NCBI RefSeq assembly: GCF_036075115.1
Contig: NZ_CP107958.1
Coordinates: forward strand, 6,758,001-6,822,000
DNA: 64,000 nucleotides
Direction of reading: 5' to 3'
Source: Streptomyces sp. NBC_00377
GTDB taxonomy: Bacteria > Actinomycetota > Actinomycetes > Streptomycetales > Streptomycetaceae
Positions 53,290 through 61,354 of the stretch are shown in pieces (position 1 is the first letter of the stretch; the number at the start of each line of letters is the position of its first letter). Both the position numbers and the translations under genes were made by a program. Under the pieces are notes generated by a model. That model did not search any database, was not told the origin of the DNA, and saw nothing but the letters and a program-made list of their open reading frames with translations.

Positions 53290-53793
53290 TCACGCCCGGG
53301 CGATGGGGGACAACGTGGCCGCCGTGAGGGTGGCCAGGTCCTTGGGGGAGAGTTCGACCTCCAAGCCCCTCCTGCCCGCCGAGACGCAGATGGTGGGGTG
53401 GGTCGTGGCCGAGGCGTCCACGACCGTGGGCAGCTTCCTGCGCTGCCCCAGGGGGGAGATGCCGCCCCGGACGTAGCCCGTGGTGCGTTCCGCGAGGGCC
53501 GGGTCGGCCATCGCCGCCCGTTTGCCGCCCACCGCCGACGCCAGGGCCTTCAGGTCCAGGGAGCCGGCCACCGGGACCACGGCCACCGTCAGGGCGCCGT
53601 CCACGTCCGCGACCAGGGTCTTGAAGACCCGGTCGGGGGAGACGCCCATCGCCTCGGCCGCCTCCTCGCCGTAGGACGGGTGGCCCGGGTCGTGCTCGTA
53701 GGCGTGCACCGTGAACTCCACGCCCGCGGCGCTCAGGGCCACCGTGGCCGGGGTCCCGCCGGACTGTTGCTGCTTCTTCGGCTTCTTCGCCAT
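53290..53793 (-). CDS. ybaK: YbaK/EbsC-family Cys-tRNA(Pro) deacylase
   Basis: A 167-residue protein with a Lys-rich tail and the YbaK fold: VHAYEHDPGHPSYGEEAAEAMGVSPDRVFKTLV (the FKTL motif with catalytic Lys), AALASAVGGKRAAMADPALAERTTGYVRGGISPLGQRRKLPTVVDA (the GGISP motif). It hydrolyses mischarged Cys-tRNA(Pro). ATG 53793. The LON gene lies 9 nt upstream, so they form one leftward unit. The 150 nt between its stop and 53139 are GC-rich simple sequence with no gene. Confidence 0.93.
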   Translation of the reverse strand: MAKKPKKQQQSGGTPATVALSAAGVEFTVHAYEHDPGHPSYGEEAAEAMGVSPDRVFKTLVADVDGALTVAVVPVAGSLDLKALASAVGGKRAAMADPALAERTTGYVRGGISPLGQRRKLPTVVDASATTHPTICVSAGRRGLEVELSPKDLATLTAATLSPIARA

Positions 53794-53801
53794 GCGGGCC
53801 T

Positions 53802-54542
53802 TCAGTTGAGACTGGTCGGGCCGCGCGTCAGGTCCGACGCGGGCAACGAGGGCAGGCTGCGGATGATCGCCGTCTCCGCGCGCAGCAGCGTCAGCTCGTC
53901 CCGCAGCCGGGACGCCGTGTCGGGAGCCTGGAGCAGGCGCTGCTTGGCCGGCGTGTCCAGCATCATCGCGGCAGCCACCAGGTACGACACCACCGACGGG
54001 TCGTCCGGGAGGTCCGCCCCGGTGGCCAGTGAGCGTTCGCGGGCGCCCGCCAGCCGCTTCTGGTACTGCCGGAAGGCGCGCAGCACGCCCTCGGCGAGGG
54101 CGCCCGCCTCGTCGCCCGGCTCCTCCGGCAGCTCCTGGAGCTCGGCCGTGAGGAACGGGCCCGAAGCGTCCACCGACAGCAGTTTCACCCGGGTCGTGCC
54201 CGTCGCCAGTACCTCGAAGGTGCCGTCGGCGCGCTCGCGGATCGTCGCCGCGTCGGCCACGCAGCCCACGTCGTGGAAGGCCTTCAGCGGGGCGTCGCCG
54301 AAGCCGGCCGTGGGACCGCGCTCGGCCGGCGAGGTCGGATCGGGCAGGCCCGGTGAACTGGGCGCCACCTCGTGGCCGTCGCGGACGGCCACGACGGCGA
54401 ACCGGCGCGATTCGTCCTCGGAGGTCTTCAACAGGTCGCGCATCATGGCGCGATAGCGCTCCTCGAAGACGTTGAGCGGGAGCACGAGTCCCGGGAACAG
54501 CACCGAGTTCAGGGGGAAGAGCGGCAGACGGACGATGGTCAC
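53802..54542 (-). CDS. LON substrate-binding (PUA-like) domain protein
   Basis: A 246-residue single-domain protein beginning VTIVRLPLFPLNSVLFPGLVLPLNVFEERYRAMMRDLL, the LON-SB signature, with the C-terminal helices (DDPSVVSYLVAAAMMLDTPAKQRLLQ). It has no Lon ATPase or protease domain. Members bind unfolded peptides; role unknown. GTG 54542 is 8 nt after TAGGCT and lacks a ribosome site; that TAGGCT contains the stop codon of the preceding gene. Followed by ybaK. Confidence 0.9.
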   Translation of the reverse strand: MTIVRLPLFPLNSVLFPGLVLPLNVFEERYRAMMRDLLKTSEDESRRFAVVAVRDGHEVAPSSPGLPDPTSPAERGPTAGFGDAPLKAFHDVGCVADAATIRERADGTFEVLATGTTRVKLLSVDASGPFLTAELQELPEEPGDEAGALAEGVLRAFRQYQKRLAGARERSLATGADLPDDPSVVSYLVAAAMMLDTPAKQRLLQAPDTASRLRDELTLLRAETAIIRSLPSLPASDLTRGPTSLN

Positions 54543-54553
54543 GACGCAGAAGC

Positions 54554-55600
54554 CTAGTGGTCCGCGGGACGGGCTCGTTCGCCGTGTCCGTTCCCTGGAT
54601 GCCACGCAGGCTGCCCGGACGGTCCCGAGCGCACTTCCTCGCGTACCGCCAGGAAGTGGCCGAGCGGGTCGTCCGACAGCCTGCCCCAGGGGAAGGACGT
54701 CGCGTACGGGCCGATCAGGCGCAGTTGCGCGAGGGCGTCGTCGCGACGGCCGAGGCGGACCAGGACGTAGGTCAGCACATTGCGGATCTCGGCCGGCCAC
54801 GGGTCGACGGACGGGAAGCGGGCGGACAGTGCGACGGCGCGGTCGGCGGCCGCCTCCAGTCGCTCGCGCGGCACCTCCGGCCCGCAGCCGTCGGTCAGGT
54901 AGGCGAAAGCGGCCCGGGCCGGCAGCGCCTGGACGAGGGAGTCGGCCGGCGCGTCCTGCGCGGCCCGGTCGGCGAAGTCGAAGCACTCCCGGTGGGAGCC
55001 GTGCCACGACTCGGCGAGATAGCGCTTGGCGGCCACATGGCAGCCGTAGTGGTGCGGGGCGCGGCGGACCGCCGCCTCCCACAGTTCCCCGAAGTACTTG
55101 TGCCCGGCACGCGCACCGCGCGCGTGGTCCAGGGCGATCCGCCACGGCACCGGGTCGCGGACGTCGCTCTGCGCGGCCGCCGTGATCAGCGGGCTCACCT
55201 CGCGCAGCAGCTCGGCCCGGGCCGGCGACCGCCAGGCCCGGTCCACCGCGAGCTGGGCGGCGACCAGCAGGACGTCCGGGTCGCGAGGAGCGGCGGCACG
55301 CCACTCCTCGAACCACTCCGGACGTGAGTGCGCGAAGGAGGCCAGCCGCATCGTGTACCGGTCGCGGTACTCCCACTCGGCCCGTTCCCGGGTGTGGGCC
55401 ATGAGCTGGGCGGCTGGTGCGTAGGCGTCCAGGCCGGCGGCGACCAGGGCGGGACCGAGACGGTCGTCGGGCACGTCGAGGAGCACCTCGTCGTCGGTGG
55501 GGAGCCCGGCGGCGCTGTGGGGGGCGGCGGCGTTCCGTGTCGTCCTGGATGCCCGGGAGACGCGGATGAAGGGGGGCAGCAGAGCCATGGTGTCGCCCAT
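54554..55600 (-). CDS. uncharacterised alpha-helical (TPR-like) protein
   Basis: I do not recognise this 348-residue protein. After about 50 residues it is alpha-helical with repeated 30-40 residue helix pairs (for example VLLVAAQLAVDRAWRSPARAELLREVSPLI, then PWRIALDHARGARAGHKYFGELWEAAVRRAPHHYG, then LEAAADRAVALSARFP), which looks like degenerate TPR repeats. There is no signal peptide or membrane segment. ATG 55600 (or ATG 55588) has no ribosome site. It stops 12 nt before the LON gene, so they may be one unit. Role unknown. Confidence 0.78.
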   Translation of the reverse strand: MGDTMALLPPFIRVSRASRTTRNAAAPHSAAGLPTDDEVLLDVPDDRLGPALVAAGLDAYAPAAQLMAHTRERAEWEYRDRYTMRLASFAHSRPEWFEEWRAAAPRDPDVLLVAAQLAVDRAWRSPARAELLREVSPLITAAAQSDVRDPVPWRIALDHARGARAGHKYFGELWEAAVRRAPHHYGCHVAAKRYLAESWHGSHRECFDFADRAAQDAPADSLVQALPARAAFAYLTDGCGPEVPRERLEAAADRAVALSARFPSVDPWPAEIRNVLTYVLVRLGRRDDALAQLRLIGPYATSFPWGRLSDDPLGHFLAVREEVRSGPSGQPAWHPGNGHGERARPADH

Positions 55601-55748
55601 TGAAAAGCCGCAGGTTCAGATAGCGCCAGAGGGTGCGGTCAACCTCACGAAAGTTGTACGTCACACGGTCAAGGAGCGGTAAAAGGTCACAGTGAGGCGT
55701 CTGTGCGTGCGCCGGACACCGGTCGTCGGCCCCGCCCGGCGGACGCGG

Positions 55749-57338
55749 TCAGCCGCGGCGCAGCAGGCGCGTCGCCCCCGCCGCAACCGTCGTCGCCAGG
55801 ATCCAGCCCAGCAGGATCAGCGCCGCCGACAGCCACTGCCAGCCGCCGCTCAGCTGCCACTCACCGGCCTGCCCCAGGTCGATGACCGGAAGCAGCAGGT
55901 CGAGGGCGAACAGGGCGGGATTCCAGGGCGGGTGCCCGTCGTGGTCGACGGGCGGATGGGCGGCGTGCCCGAAGGCCAGCGAACTCGCCGCCCACAGCAG
56001 AGCCATCCACACCGCCGCGCGGCCCGGCCGGTACCCGTAGGCGACCGTCCAGTCCTGCGCATAGCCCCAGAGCTTCGCGGCGGGCGGCAGGGTCTCCCGC
56101 CGCCGCCGCTGCTTGGCGAGCAGTGCCTCGCGGGCGTCCTCGTCCTCCCCGCCGGCCCGCAGCACGGTGGCCAGCCGTTCGTACGGCTCCGGGGCGTACT
56201 CGGCCGTCGCCGCGGCCACCCAGCGCAGCCGCTCGGCCAGCGGGAACGGGCCCTGCGGCACCAGGTTCTCGTACGCGAAGCCGCCCATGTGCAGGCTGCC
56301 GGGGCCGGGCCAGGCGCTGGCCCGGTCGACCAGGTTGATCACCCGGGCGCCCGACAGCACCACCTTGCCGCGCCTCGGTGGTTCCCCGAGGAAGCGCAGC
56401 TCGGGCGTCTGCACCCGGCGCAGGGACAGTTCCTGGTCCTCCGTGAACAGGAACCGGGCCCGCTCCAGGTCCACGGCGTCCCCGAACCGCCCGTCGTCCA
56501 GGCGTACCCCGCCCCGGCACTCGAAGCGCTGGATACGCGTCCCGCGCGCGGGTGTCGTGCCGCTGAGCGCCTGGCCGCCGACACCGGCCGGAGTCAGGTA
56601 CAGCGAGCGCTCCACCGTCAGCTGGGGCGCGTTCAGCGCGAGCCGCGTGTACGGGTTGGCCAGCCGCGCCCCGCGCAGGCTCAGGGAGACGCCGATCTTG
56701 GCACTGCGCAGGCTCAGCTCGCCGTGCGACTCGAGCAGCTCGGCCTGGAGGTCCTGGCCGACCGTCATGCCGTCGGCGGCGATCGAGCGGCCGCTGCGGT
56801 CGCGGTAGACGATCGCCTGGTTCAGCAGCAGATCGGTGCCGATGTGCGCGTCGGTGAGCCGCACGCCGTTGTGGAAGCGGCAGCGGGGCAGGTGGAGATC
56901 GCCCTCGGTGTGCACCCGGGCCGCCTCCAGGCGGGGCACCGAGCAGTCCACCATCCGCAGGGTCGTGAACCGGGCCTCCGGCAGCAGCACCTCCCGCTCG
57001 AACCGGCAGCGCTTCATCTCCAGATACGGCACCACCGTGCCGCCCGCGAGGTCCAGGCTGCCGCTGATCTGCACGCCCACCAGCTTCAGCGAGGCGACCC
57101 GGCCGGCCAGCGCGGGCGGCCCGGCCAGCAGCAGCCAGGCGACGATCCGCGCCCGCACGGTGCGCGACGCGCCCCAGGGGTGCCCCCCGTGCGGGTCGTC
57201 GACGACCGTGTCCCCGCTGCTCAGGTCGTACACGCTGCCGTTGCGGAAGGCCTGCCACATGCCGGCCTCGGCGGCGGTCAGGTCGTCCGGCAGATCGCCC
57301 GCGTCGTCTCCGGCACGGATGCTGGCCCCCTCGGTCAC
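55749..57338 (-). CDS. large protein with beta-helix-like repeats and C-terminal membrane segments
   Basis: A 529-residue protein. Residues about 60-340 consist of successive 18-24 residue beta strands with spaced Leu/Phe/Arg (for example SLDLAGGTVVPYLEMKRCRFEREVLLPEARFTTLRMVDCSVPRLEAARVHTEGDLHLPRCRF in outline), resembling a pentapeptide or right-handed beta-helix array. Three hydrophobic segments (about 425-445, 470-490 and 500-522) lie near the C-terminus. Streptomycete homologues are sometimes called membrane-associated oxidoreductase without evidence. GTG 57338 is preferred (GGAAGGGG about 8 nt upstream); an upstream GTG at 57374 is possible. Divergent from hisD. Confidence 0.8.
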   Translation of the reverse strand: MTEGASIRAGDDAGDLPDDLTAAEAGMWQAFRNGSVYDLSSGDTVVDDPHGGHPWGASRTVRARIVAWLLLAGPPALAGRVASLKLVGVQISGSLDLAGGTVVPYLEMKRCRFEREVLLPEARFTTLRMVDCSVPRLEAARVHTEGDLHLPRCRFHNGVRLTDAHIGTDLLLNQAIVYRDRSGRSIAADGMTVGQDLQAELLESHGELSLRSAKIGVSLSLRGARLANPYTRLALNAPQLTVERSLYLTPAGVGGQALSGTTPARGTRIQRFECRGGVRLDDGRFGDAVDLERARFLFTEDQELSLRRVQTPELRFLGEPPRRGKVVLSGARVINLVDRASAWPGPGSLHMGGFAYENLVPQGPFPLAERLRWVAAATAEYAPEPYERLATVLRAGGEDEDAREALLAKQRRRRETLPPAAKLWGYAQDWTVAYGYRPGRAAVWMALLWAASSLAFGHAAHPPVDHDGHPPWNPALFALDLLLPVIDLGQAGEWQLSGGWQWLSAALILLGWILATTVAAGATRLLRRG

Positions 57339-57447
57339 TCCACGTACCCCTTCCGTCACTGACGGGTGTCGCACAGCTGTTCATGCCCGGCGAGCGACCC
57401 CCGAACGCTAGACCCGAAGGCGATCTTCCGGATTCCGGCCACGTTCT

Positions 57448-57464
57448 GTATCAGCCATTGATAC
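57448..57464. promoter_or_regulatory. 17-bp inverted repeat in front of hisD
   Basis: GTATCA and TGATAC flank GCCAT, perfect 6-bp arms. It lies in the 167-nt gap between the divergent beta-helix gene and hisD, 42 nt before the hisD start, where an operator would be expected. Confidence 0.5.
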
Positions 57465-57505
57465 GTGCGGACGACGCCCGATCCCGGTCTGAGAGAATTG
57501 AGCCT

Positions 57506-58831
57506 GTGATCTCCCGAATCGATCTGCGCGGCGACGCCCTCCCCGAGGGACCCGCCCTGCGCGACCTGCTGCCCCGAGCCGACTTCGACGTCTCGGCCGC
57601 CCTGGAGAAGGTGCGTCCGATCTGCGAGGCCGTCCATCATCGGGGTGACGCGGCGCTGATCGACTTCGCCGAGAAGTTCGACGGTGTGAGGCTGGAATCC
57701 GTACGCGTTCCCGCGCGGGCGATCGCGGAGGCGCTGGAGCGGCTCGACCCGGCCGTGCGCGCGGCCCTGGAGGAGTCCATCCGCCGCGCCCGCCTCGTCC
57801 ACCGCGCGCAGCGCCGCACGACGCACACGACCCAGGTCGTGCCCGGCGGGTCGGTGACCGAGAAGTGGGTGCCGGTCGAACGGGTCGGGCTGTACGCGCC
57901 CGGTGGCCGTTCGGTCTACCCGTCCTCCGTCGTCATGAACGTCGTCCCGGCGCAGGAGGCCGGCGTCGGGTCGATCGCGCTCGCCTCCCCGGCGCAGGCC
58001 GAGTTCGACGGCCTTCCGCACCCGACGATCCTCGCCGCGTGCGCCCTGCTCGGCGTCGACGAGGTGTACGCCGCCGGCGGCGCGACCGCCGTCGCGATGT
58101 TCGCGTACGGCACCGAGTCCTGCGCCCCCGCGAACATGGTCACGGGCCCCGGCAACATCTGGGTCGCCGCCGCCAAGCGTTACTTCGCCGGCAAGATCGG
58201 CATCGACGCCGAGGCGGGACCGACCGAGATCGCCGTCCTGGCGGACTCCACGGCCGACCCCGTCCACGTCGCCGCCGACCTGATCAGCCAGGCCGAGCAC
58301 GACCCGCTGGCCGCCGCCGTCCTGGTCACCGACTCCGTCGAGCTGGCGGACGCGGTCGCGAAGGAGCTGGAGCCGCAGGTCGCGGCCACCAGGCACGTCG
58401 AGGACCGGATCGTCCCGGCGCTCGCCGGCCGGCAGTCGGCGATCGTGCTGGTCGACGGCGTCGACGAGGGCCTGCGGGTGGTCGACGCCTACGGCGCCGA
58501 GCACCTCGAGATCCAGACGGCCGACGCCGCCGCACTGGCCGACCGGGTCAAGAACGCGGGCGCAATCTTCGTCGGACCCTGGGCGCCGGTCTCCCTCGGC
58601 GACTACGCGGCCGGCTCCAACCACGTGCTCCCGACGGGTGGCTGCGCCTGCCACTCCTCCGGGCTGTCCGTGCAGTCCTTCCTCCGCGGCATCCACATCG
58701 TCGACTACACCCGGGACGCGCTGGCCGAGGTCGCGCACCACGTGGTGACGCTGGCGGAGGCGGAGGACCTGCCGGCCCACGGAGCGGCGATCAAGGCGCG
58801 GTTCGACTGGAAGGTACCGACGAGCAAGTGA
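57506..58831 (+). CDS. hisD: HisD, histidinol dehydrogenase
   Basis: A 441-residue enzyme. Conserved blocks are VPVERVGLYAPGGRSVYPSSVVMNVVPA (about residues 115-142), PTEIAVLADSTADPVHVAADLISQAEHD with zinc-site Gln and His (QAEHD) and GSNHVLPTGGCACHSSGLSV near the C-terminus. It performs the last two steps of histidine synthesis, oxidising histidinol to histidine with NAD+. The GTG at 57506 has no clear ribosome site; GAGAAT lies 7 nt upstream, compatible with a leaderless start. It is the first gene of the his operon; the hisC start overlaps its stop by 4 nt. Confidence 0.96.
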   Translation: MISRIDLRGDALPEGPALRDLLPRADFDVSAALEKVRPICEAVHHRGDAALIDFAEKFDGVRLESVRVPARAIAEALERLDPAVRAALEESIRRARLVHRAQRRTTHTTQVVPGGSVTEKWVPVERVGLYAPGGRSVYPSSVVMNVVPAQEAGVGSIALASPAQAEFDGLPHPTILAACALLGVDEVYAAGGATAVAMFAYGTESCAPANMVTGPGNIWVAAAKRYFAGKIGIDAEAGPTEIAVLADSTADPVHVAADLISQAEHDPLAAAVLVTDSVELADAVAKELEPQVAATRHVEDRIVPALAGRQSAIVLVDGVDEGLRVVDAYGAEHLEIQTADAAALADRVKNAGAIFVGPWAPVSLGDYAAGSNHVLPTGGCACHSSGLSVQSFLRGIHIVDYTRDALAEVAHHVVTLAEAEDLPAHGAAIKARFDWKVPTSK

Positions 58832-59937
58832 GCTTCGGAATCGACGATCTCCCCGTCCGGGACGAGCTGCGCGGCAAGTCCCCCTACGGCGCGCCCCAAC
58901 TGGACGTCCCCGTACGGCTGAACACCAACGAGAACCCCTACCCGCTGCCCGAGGCGCTCGTGGAGCGGATCGCGGAGCGGGTGCGCGAGGCGGCCCGCAA
59001 CCTCAACCGCTACCCGGACCGGGACGCCGTGGAGCTGCGCACGCGGCTCGCGCAGTACCTGACGGACACCTCCGGGCACGAGGTCGGCCCGGCGAACGTG
59101 TGGGCCGCCAACGGCTCCAACGAGGTCATCCAGCAGCTGCTCCAGACCTTCGGCGGACCGGGCCGCACCGCGATCGGCTTCGAGCCGTCGTACTCGATGC
59201 ACGGGCTCATCGCGCGCGGCACGGGAACCGGATGGATCTCGGGTCCCCGCAACGAGGACTTCACCATCGACCTGGCGGCCGCCGAGCAGGCCGTCGCCGA
59301 GCGCCGGCCCGACGTCGTCTTCATCACCACCCCCAACAACCCCACCGGCACCGCGGTCCCGGCCGAGACGGTCCTCGCGCTGTACGAGGCCGCGCAGCGC
59401 GCCAAGCCGTCGATGGTGGTCGTGGACGAGGCGTACATCGAGTTCAGCCACGGCGACTCACTGCTACCGCTGCTCGAAGGTCGGCCGAATCTCGTCGTCT
59501 CGCGCACCATGTCGAAGGCATTCGGCGCGGCCGGCCTGCGCCTCGGCTACCTCGCCGCGCACCCGGCGGTCGTGGACGCCGTCCAGCTCGTCCGGCTGCC
59601 GTACCATCTGTCGGCCGTCACCCAGGCGACCGCGCTGGCCGCCCTGGAGCACACCGACACGCTGCTGAAGTACGTCGAGCAGCTCAAGTCGGAGCGCGAC
59701 CGGCTGGTCACCGAGCTGCTCGCGATCGGCTACGAGGTCACGGCGTCCGACGCCAACTTCGTGCAGTTCGGGCGGTTCGAAGACGCCCACACGGTCTGGC
59801 GGCAGATCCTCGACCGGGGCGTCCTGGTCCGGGACAACGGCGTACCCGGCTGGCTGCGGGTCACCGCCGGAACCCCCGAAGAGAACGACGCGTTCCTCGA
59901 CGCGGTCCGTGATGTGAAGAAGGAGCAGAGGCCATGA
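58828..59937 (+). CDS. hisC: HisC, histidinol-phosphate aminotransferase
   Basis: A 369-residue class II aminotransferase. LNTNENPYPLP (about residues 31-41), FITTPNNPTGTAVP and VVVDEAYIEFS mark the PLP and substrate pocket, and K230 in SRTMSKAFGAAGLRLGY is the Schiff-base lysine. It converts imidazole acetol phosphate to histidinol phosphate. GTG 58828 and its stop (ATGA) overlap hisD and hisB by 4 nt each. Confidence 0.96.
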   Translation: MSFGIDDLPVRDELRGKSPYGAPQLDVPVRLNTNENPYPLPEALVERIAERVREAARNLNRYPDRDAVELRTRLAQYLTDTSGHEVGPANVWAANGSNEVIQQLLQTFGGPGRTAIGFEPSYSMHGLIARGTGTGWISGPRNEDFTIDLAAAEQAVAERRPDVVFITTPNNPTGTAVPAETVLALYEAAQRAKPSMVVVDEAYIEFSHGDSLLPLLEGRPNLVVSRTMSKAFGAAGLRLGYLAAHPAVVDAVQLVRLPYHLSAVTQATALAALEHTDTLLKYVEQLKSERDRLVTELLAIGYEVTASDANFVQFGRFEDAHTVWRQILDRGVLVRDNGVPGWLRVTAGTPEENDAFLDAVRDVKKEQRP

Positions 59938-60527
59938 GCCGCGTAGGACGTGTAGAGCGCACGACGAAGGAGACGTCGGTCCTCGTCGAGATCAACCTCG
60001 ACGGCACCGGCAAGGTCGATGTCTCGACCGGCGTCGGCTTCTACGACCACATGCTGGACCAGCTCGGCCGGCACGGGCTGTTCGACCTCACCGTGAAGAC
60101 CGACGGCGACCTGCACATCGACTCCCACCACACGATCGAGGACACGGCCCTCGCGCTCGGCGCCGCCTTCAAGCAGGCCCTCGGCGACAAGGTGGGCATC
60201 TACCGCTTCGGCAACTGCACGGTCCCGCTGGACGAGTCCCTCGCCCAGGTCACCGTCGACCTCTCCGGCCGTCCGTACCTCGTGCACACCGAGCCCGAGA
60301 AGATGGCGCCGATGATCGGCGAGTACGACACCACGATGACCCGGCACATCCTGGAGTCCTTCGTGGCCCAGGCCCAGATCGCGCTGCACGTGCACGTGCC
60401 CTACGGGCGCAACGCGCACCACATCGTGGAGTGCCAGTTCAAGGCGCTGGCCCGGGCCCTGCGCTACGCCGCCGAGCGCGACCCGCGCGCGGCCGGCATC
60501 CTCCCCTCCACGAAGGGCGCCCTGTAA
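59934..60527 (+). CDS. hisB: HisB, imidazoleglycerol-phosphate dehydratase
   Basis: A 197-residue monofunctional HisB (no phosphatase domain). The manganese-site motifs are GFYDHMLDQLGRHG, DSHHTIEDTALALG, MTRHILESF and GRNAHHIVECQFKALARALRYA. It dehydrates imidazoleglycerol phosphate. ATG 59934 overlaps the hisC stop. A histidinol-phosphate phosphatase is not in the window and must be elsewhere. Confidence 0.97.
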   Translation: MSRVGRVERTTKETSVLVEINLDGTGKVDVSTGVGFYDHMLDQLGRHGLFDLTVKTDGDLHIDSHHTIEDTALALGAAFKQALGDKVGIYRFGNCTVPLDESLAQVTVDLSGRPYLVHTEPEKMAPMIGEYDTTMTRHILESFVAQAQIALHVHVPYGRNAHHIVECQFKALARALRYAAERDPRAAGILPSTKGAL

Positions 60528-60530
60528 GCC

Positions 60531-60695
60531 ATGAGCGGACTGTCGACCGTCCTGATCGTCGTCGGCCTCTTCCTGGCCGGCGGCATCTACTCCTTCGTCA
60601 AACAGCAGATGCCCAAGAGCCTGATCGTGCTGCTCTCGATCGGCGCCGGGATGTGTCTCCTCGCCGGCGTCGTACGGCTGGAGGTGTGGAATTGA
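60531..60695 (+). CDS. 54-residue membrane protein inside the his operon
   Basis: It starts MSGLSTVLIVVGLFLAGGIY and has two membrane segments (about residues 5-22 and 30-49) with a short basic turn (SFVKQQMPKS) between, ending RLEVWN. The start ATG 60531 lies 3 nt after the hisB stop, and its stop TTGA overlaps the hisH TTG start, so translation runs through it. The GGAGG used by hisH is inside its end. It is conserved at this spot in streptomycetes as far as I know, but no function is known. Confidence 0.85.
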   Translation: MSGLSTVLIVVGLFLAGGIYSFVKQQMPKSLIVLLSIGAGMCLLAGVVRLEVWN

Positions 60696-61354
60696 GCACC
60701 GCCCCGAACAGCTCGAAAAGCCCCAAGAAGGTCGTCGTCTTCGACTACGGCTTCGGCAACGTCCGCTCCGCCGAGCGCGCCCTCGCGCGCACCGGGGCCG
60801 ACGTCGAGATCACCCGTGACTTCGACACGGCCATGAACGCCGACGGGCTGCTGGTGCCGGGCGTCGGCGCCTTCGCCGCCTGCATGCGCGGCCTGAAGGA
60901 GGCCCGCGGCGACTGGATCATCGGCCGCAGGCTGTCCGGCGGGCGCCCCGTGATGGGCATCTGCGTCGGCATGCAGATCCTGTTCGCCCGCGGCATCGAG
61001 CACGGCGTGGAGACCGAGGGCCTCGACGAGTGGCCCGGCGCGGTCGAGCCGCTCCGGGCCGAGATCGTGCCCCACATGGGCTGGAACACCGTCGACGCCC
61101 CGGCCGGCTCCGAGCTGTTCGCCGGACTGGACGCGGACGCGCGCTTCTACTTCGTGCACTCCTACGCCGTCCAGGACTGGTCCCTCGATGTGCACAACCC
61201 GCTGATGCGCGCTCCCAGGGTGACCTGGTCCACGCACGGCGGGCCGTTCGTGGCCGCCGTCGAGAACGGCGCGCTGTGGGCCACGCAGTTCCACCCCGAG
61301 AAGTCCGGCGACGCCGGAGCCCAGCTCCTCACCAACTGGATCGGAACACTGTGA
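60692..61354 (+). CDS. hisH: HisH, glutamine amidotransferase subunit of IGP synthase
   Basis: A 220-residue class I glutaminase. The nucleophile is C91 in MGICVGMQILFARG, and the dyad is H201 and E203 in QFHPEKSG. It feeds ammonia to HisF. TTG 60692 is preferred because GGAGG lies about 7 nt upstream and it overlaps the membrane protein's stop by 4 nt; a GTG at 60686 is too close to the ribosome site. hisH and hisF are separated by priA and ridA. Confidence 0.96.
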   Translation: MSTAPNSSKSPKKVVVFDYGFGNVRSAERALARTGADVEITRDFDTAMNADGLLVPGVGAFAACMRGLKEARGDWIIGRRLSGGRPVMGICVGMQILFARGIEHGVETEGLDEWPGAVEPLRAEIVPHMGWNTVDAPAGSELFAGLDADARFYFVHSYAVQDWSLDVHNPLMRAPRVTWSTHGGPFVAAVENGALWATQFHPEKSGDAGAQLLTNWIGTL

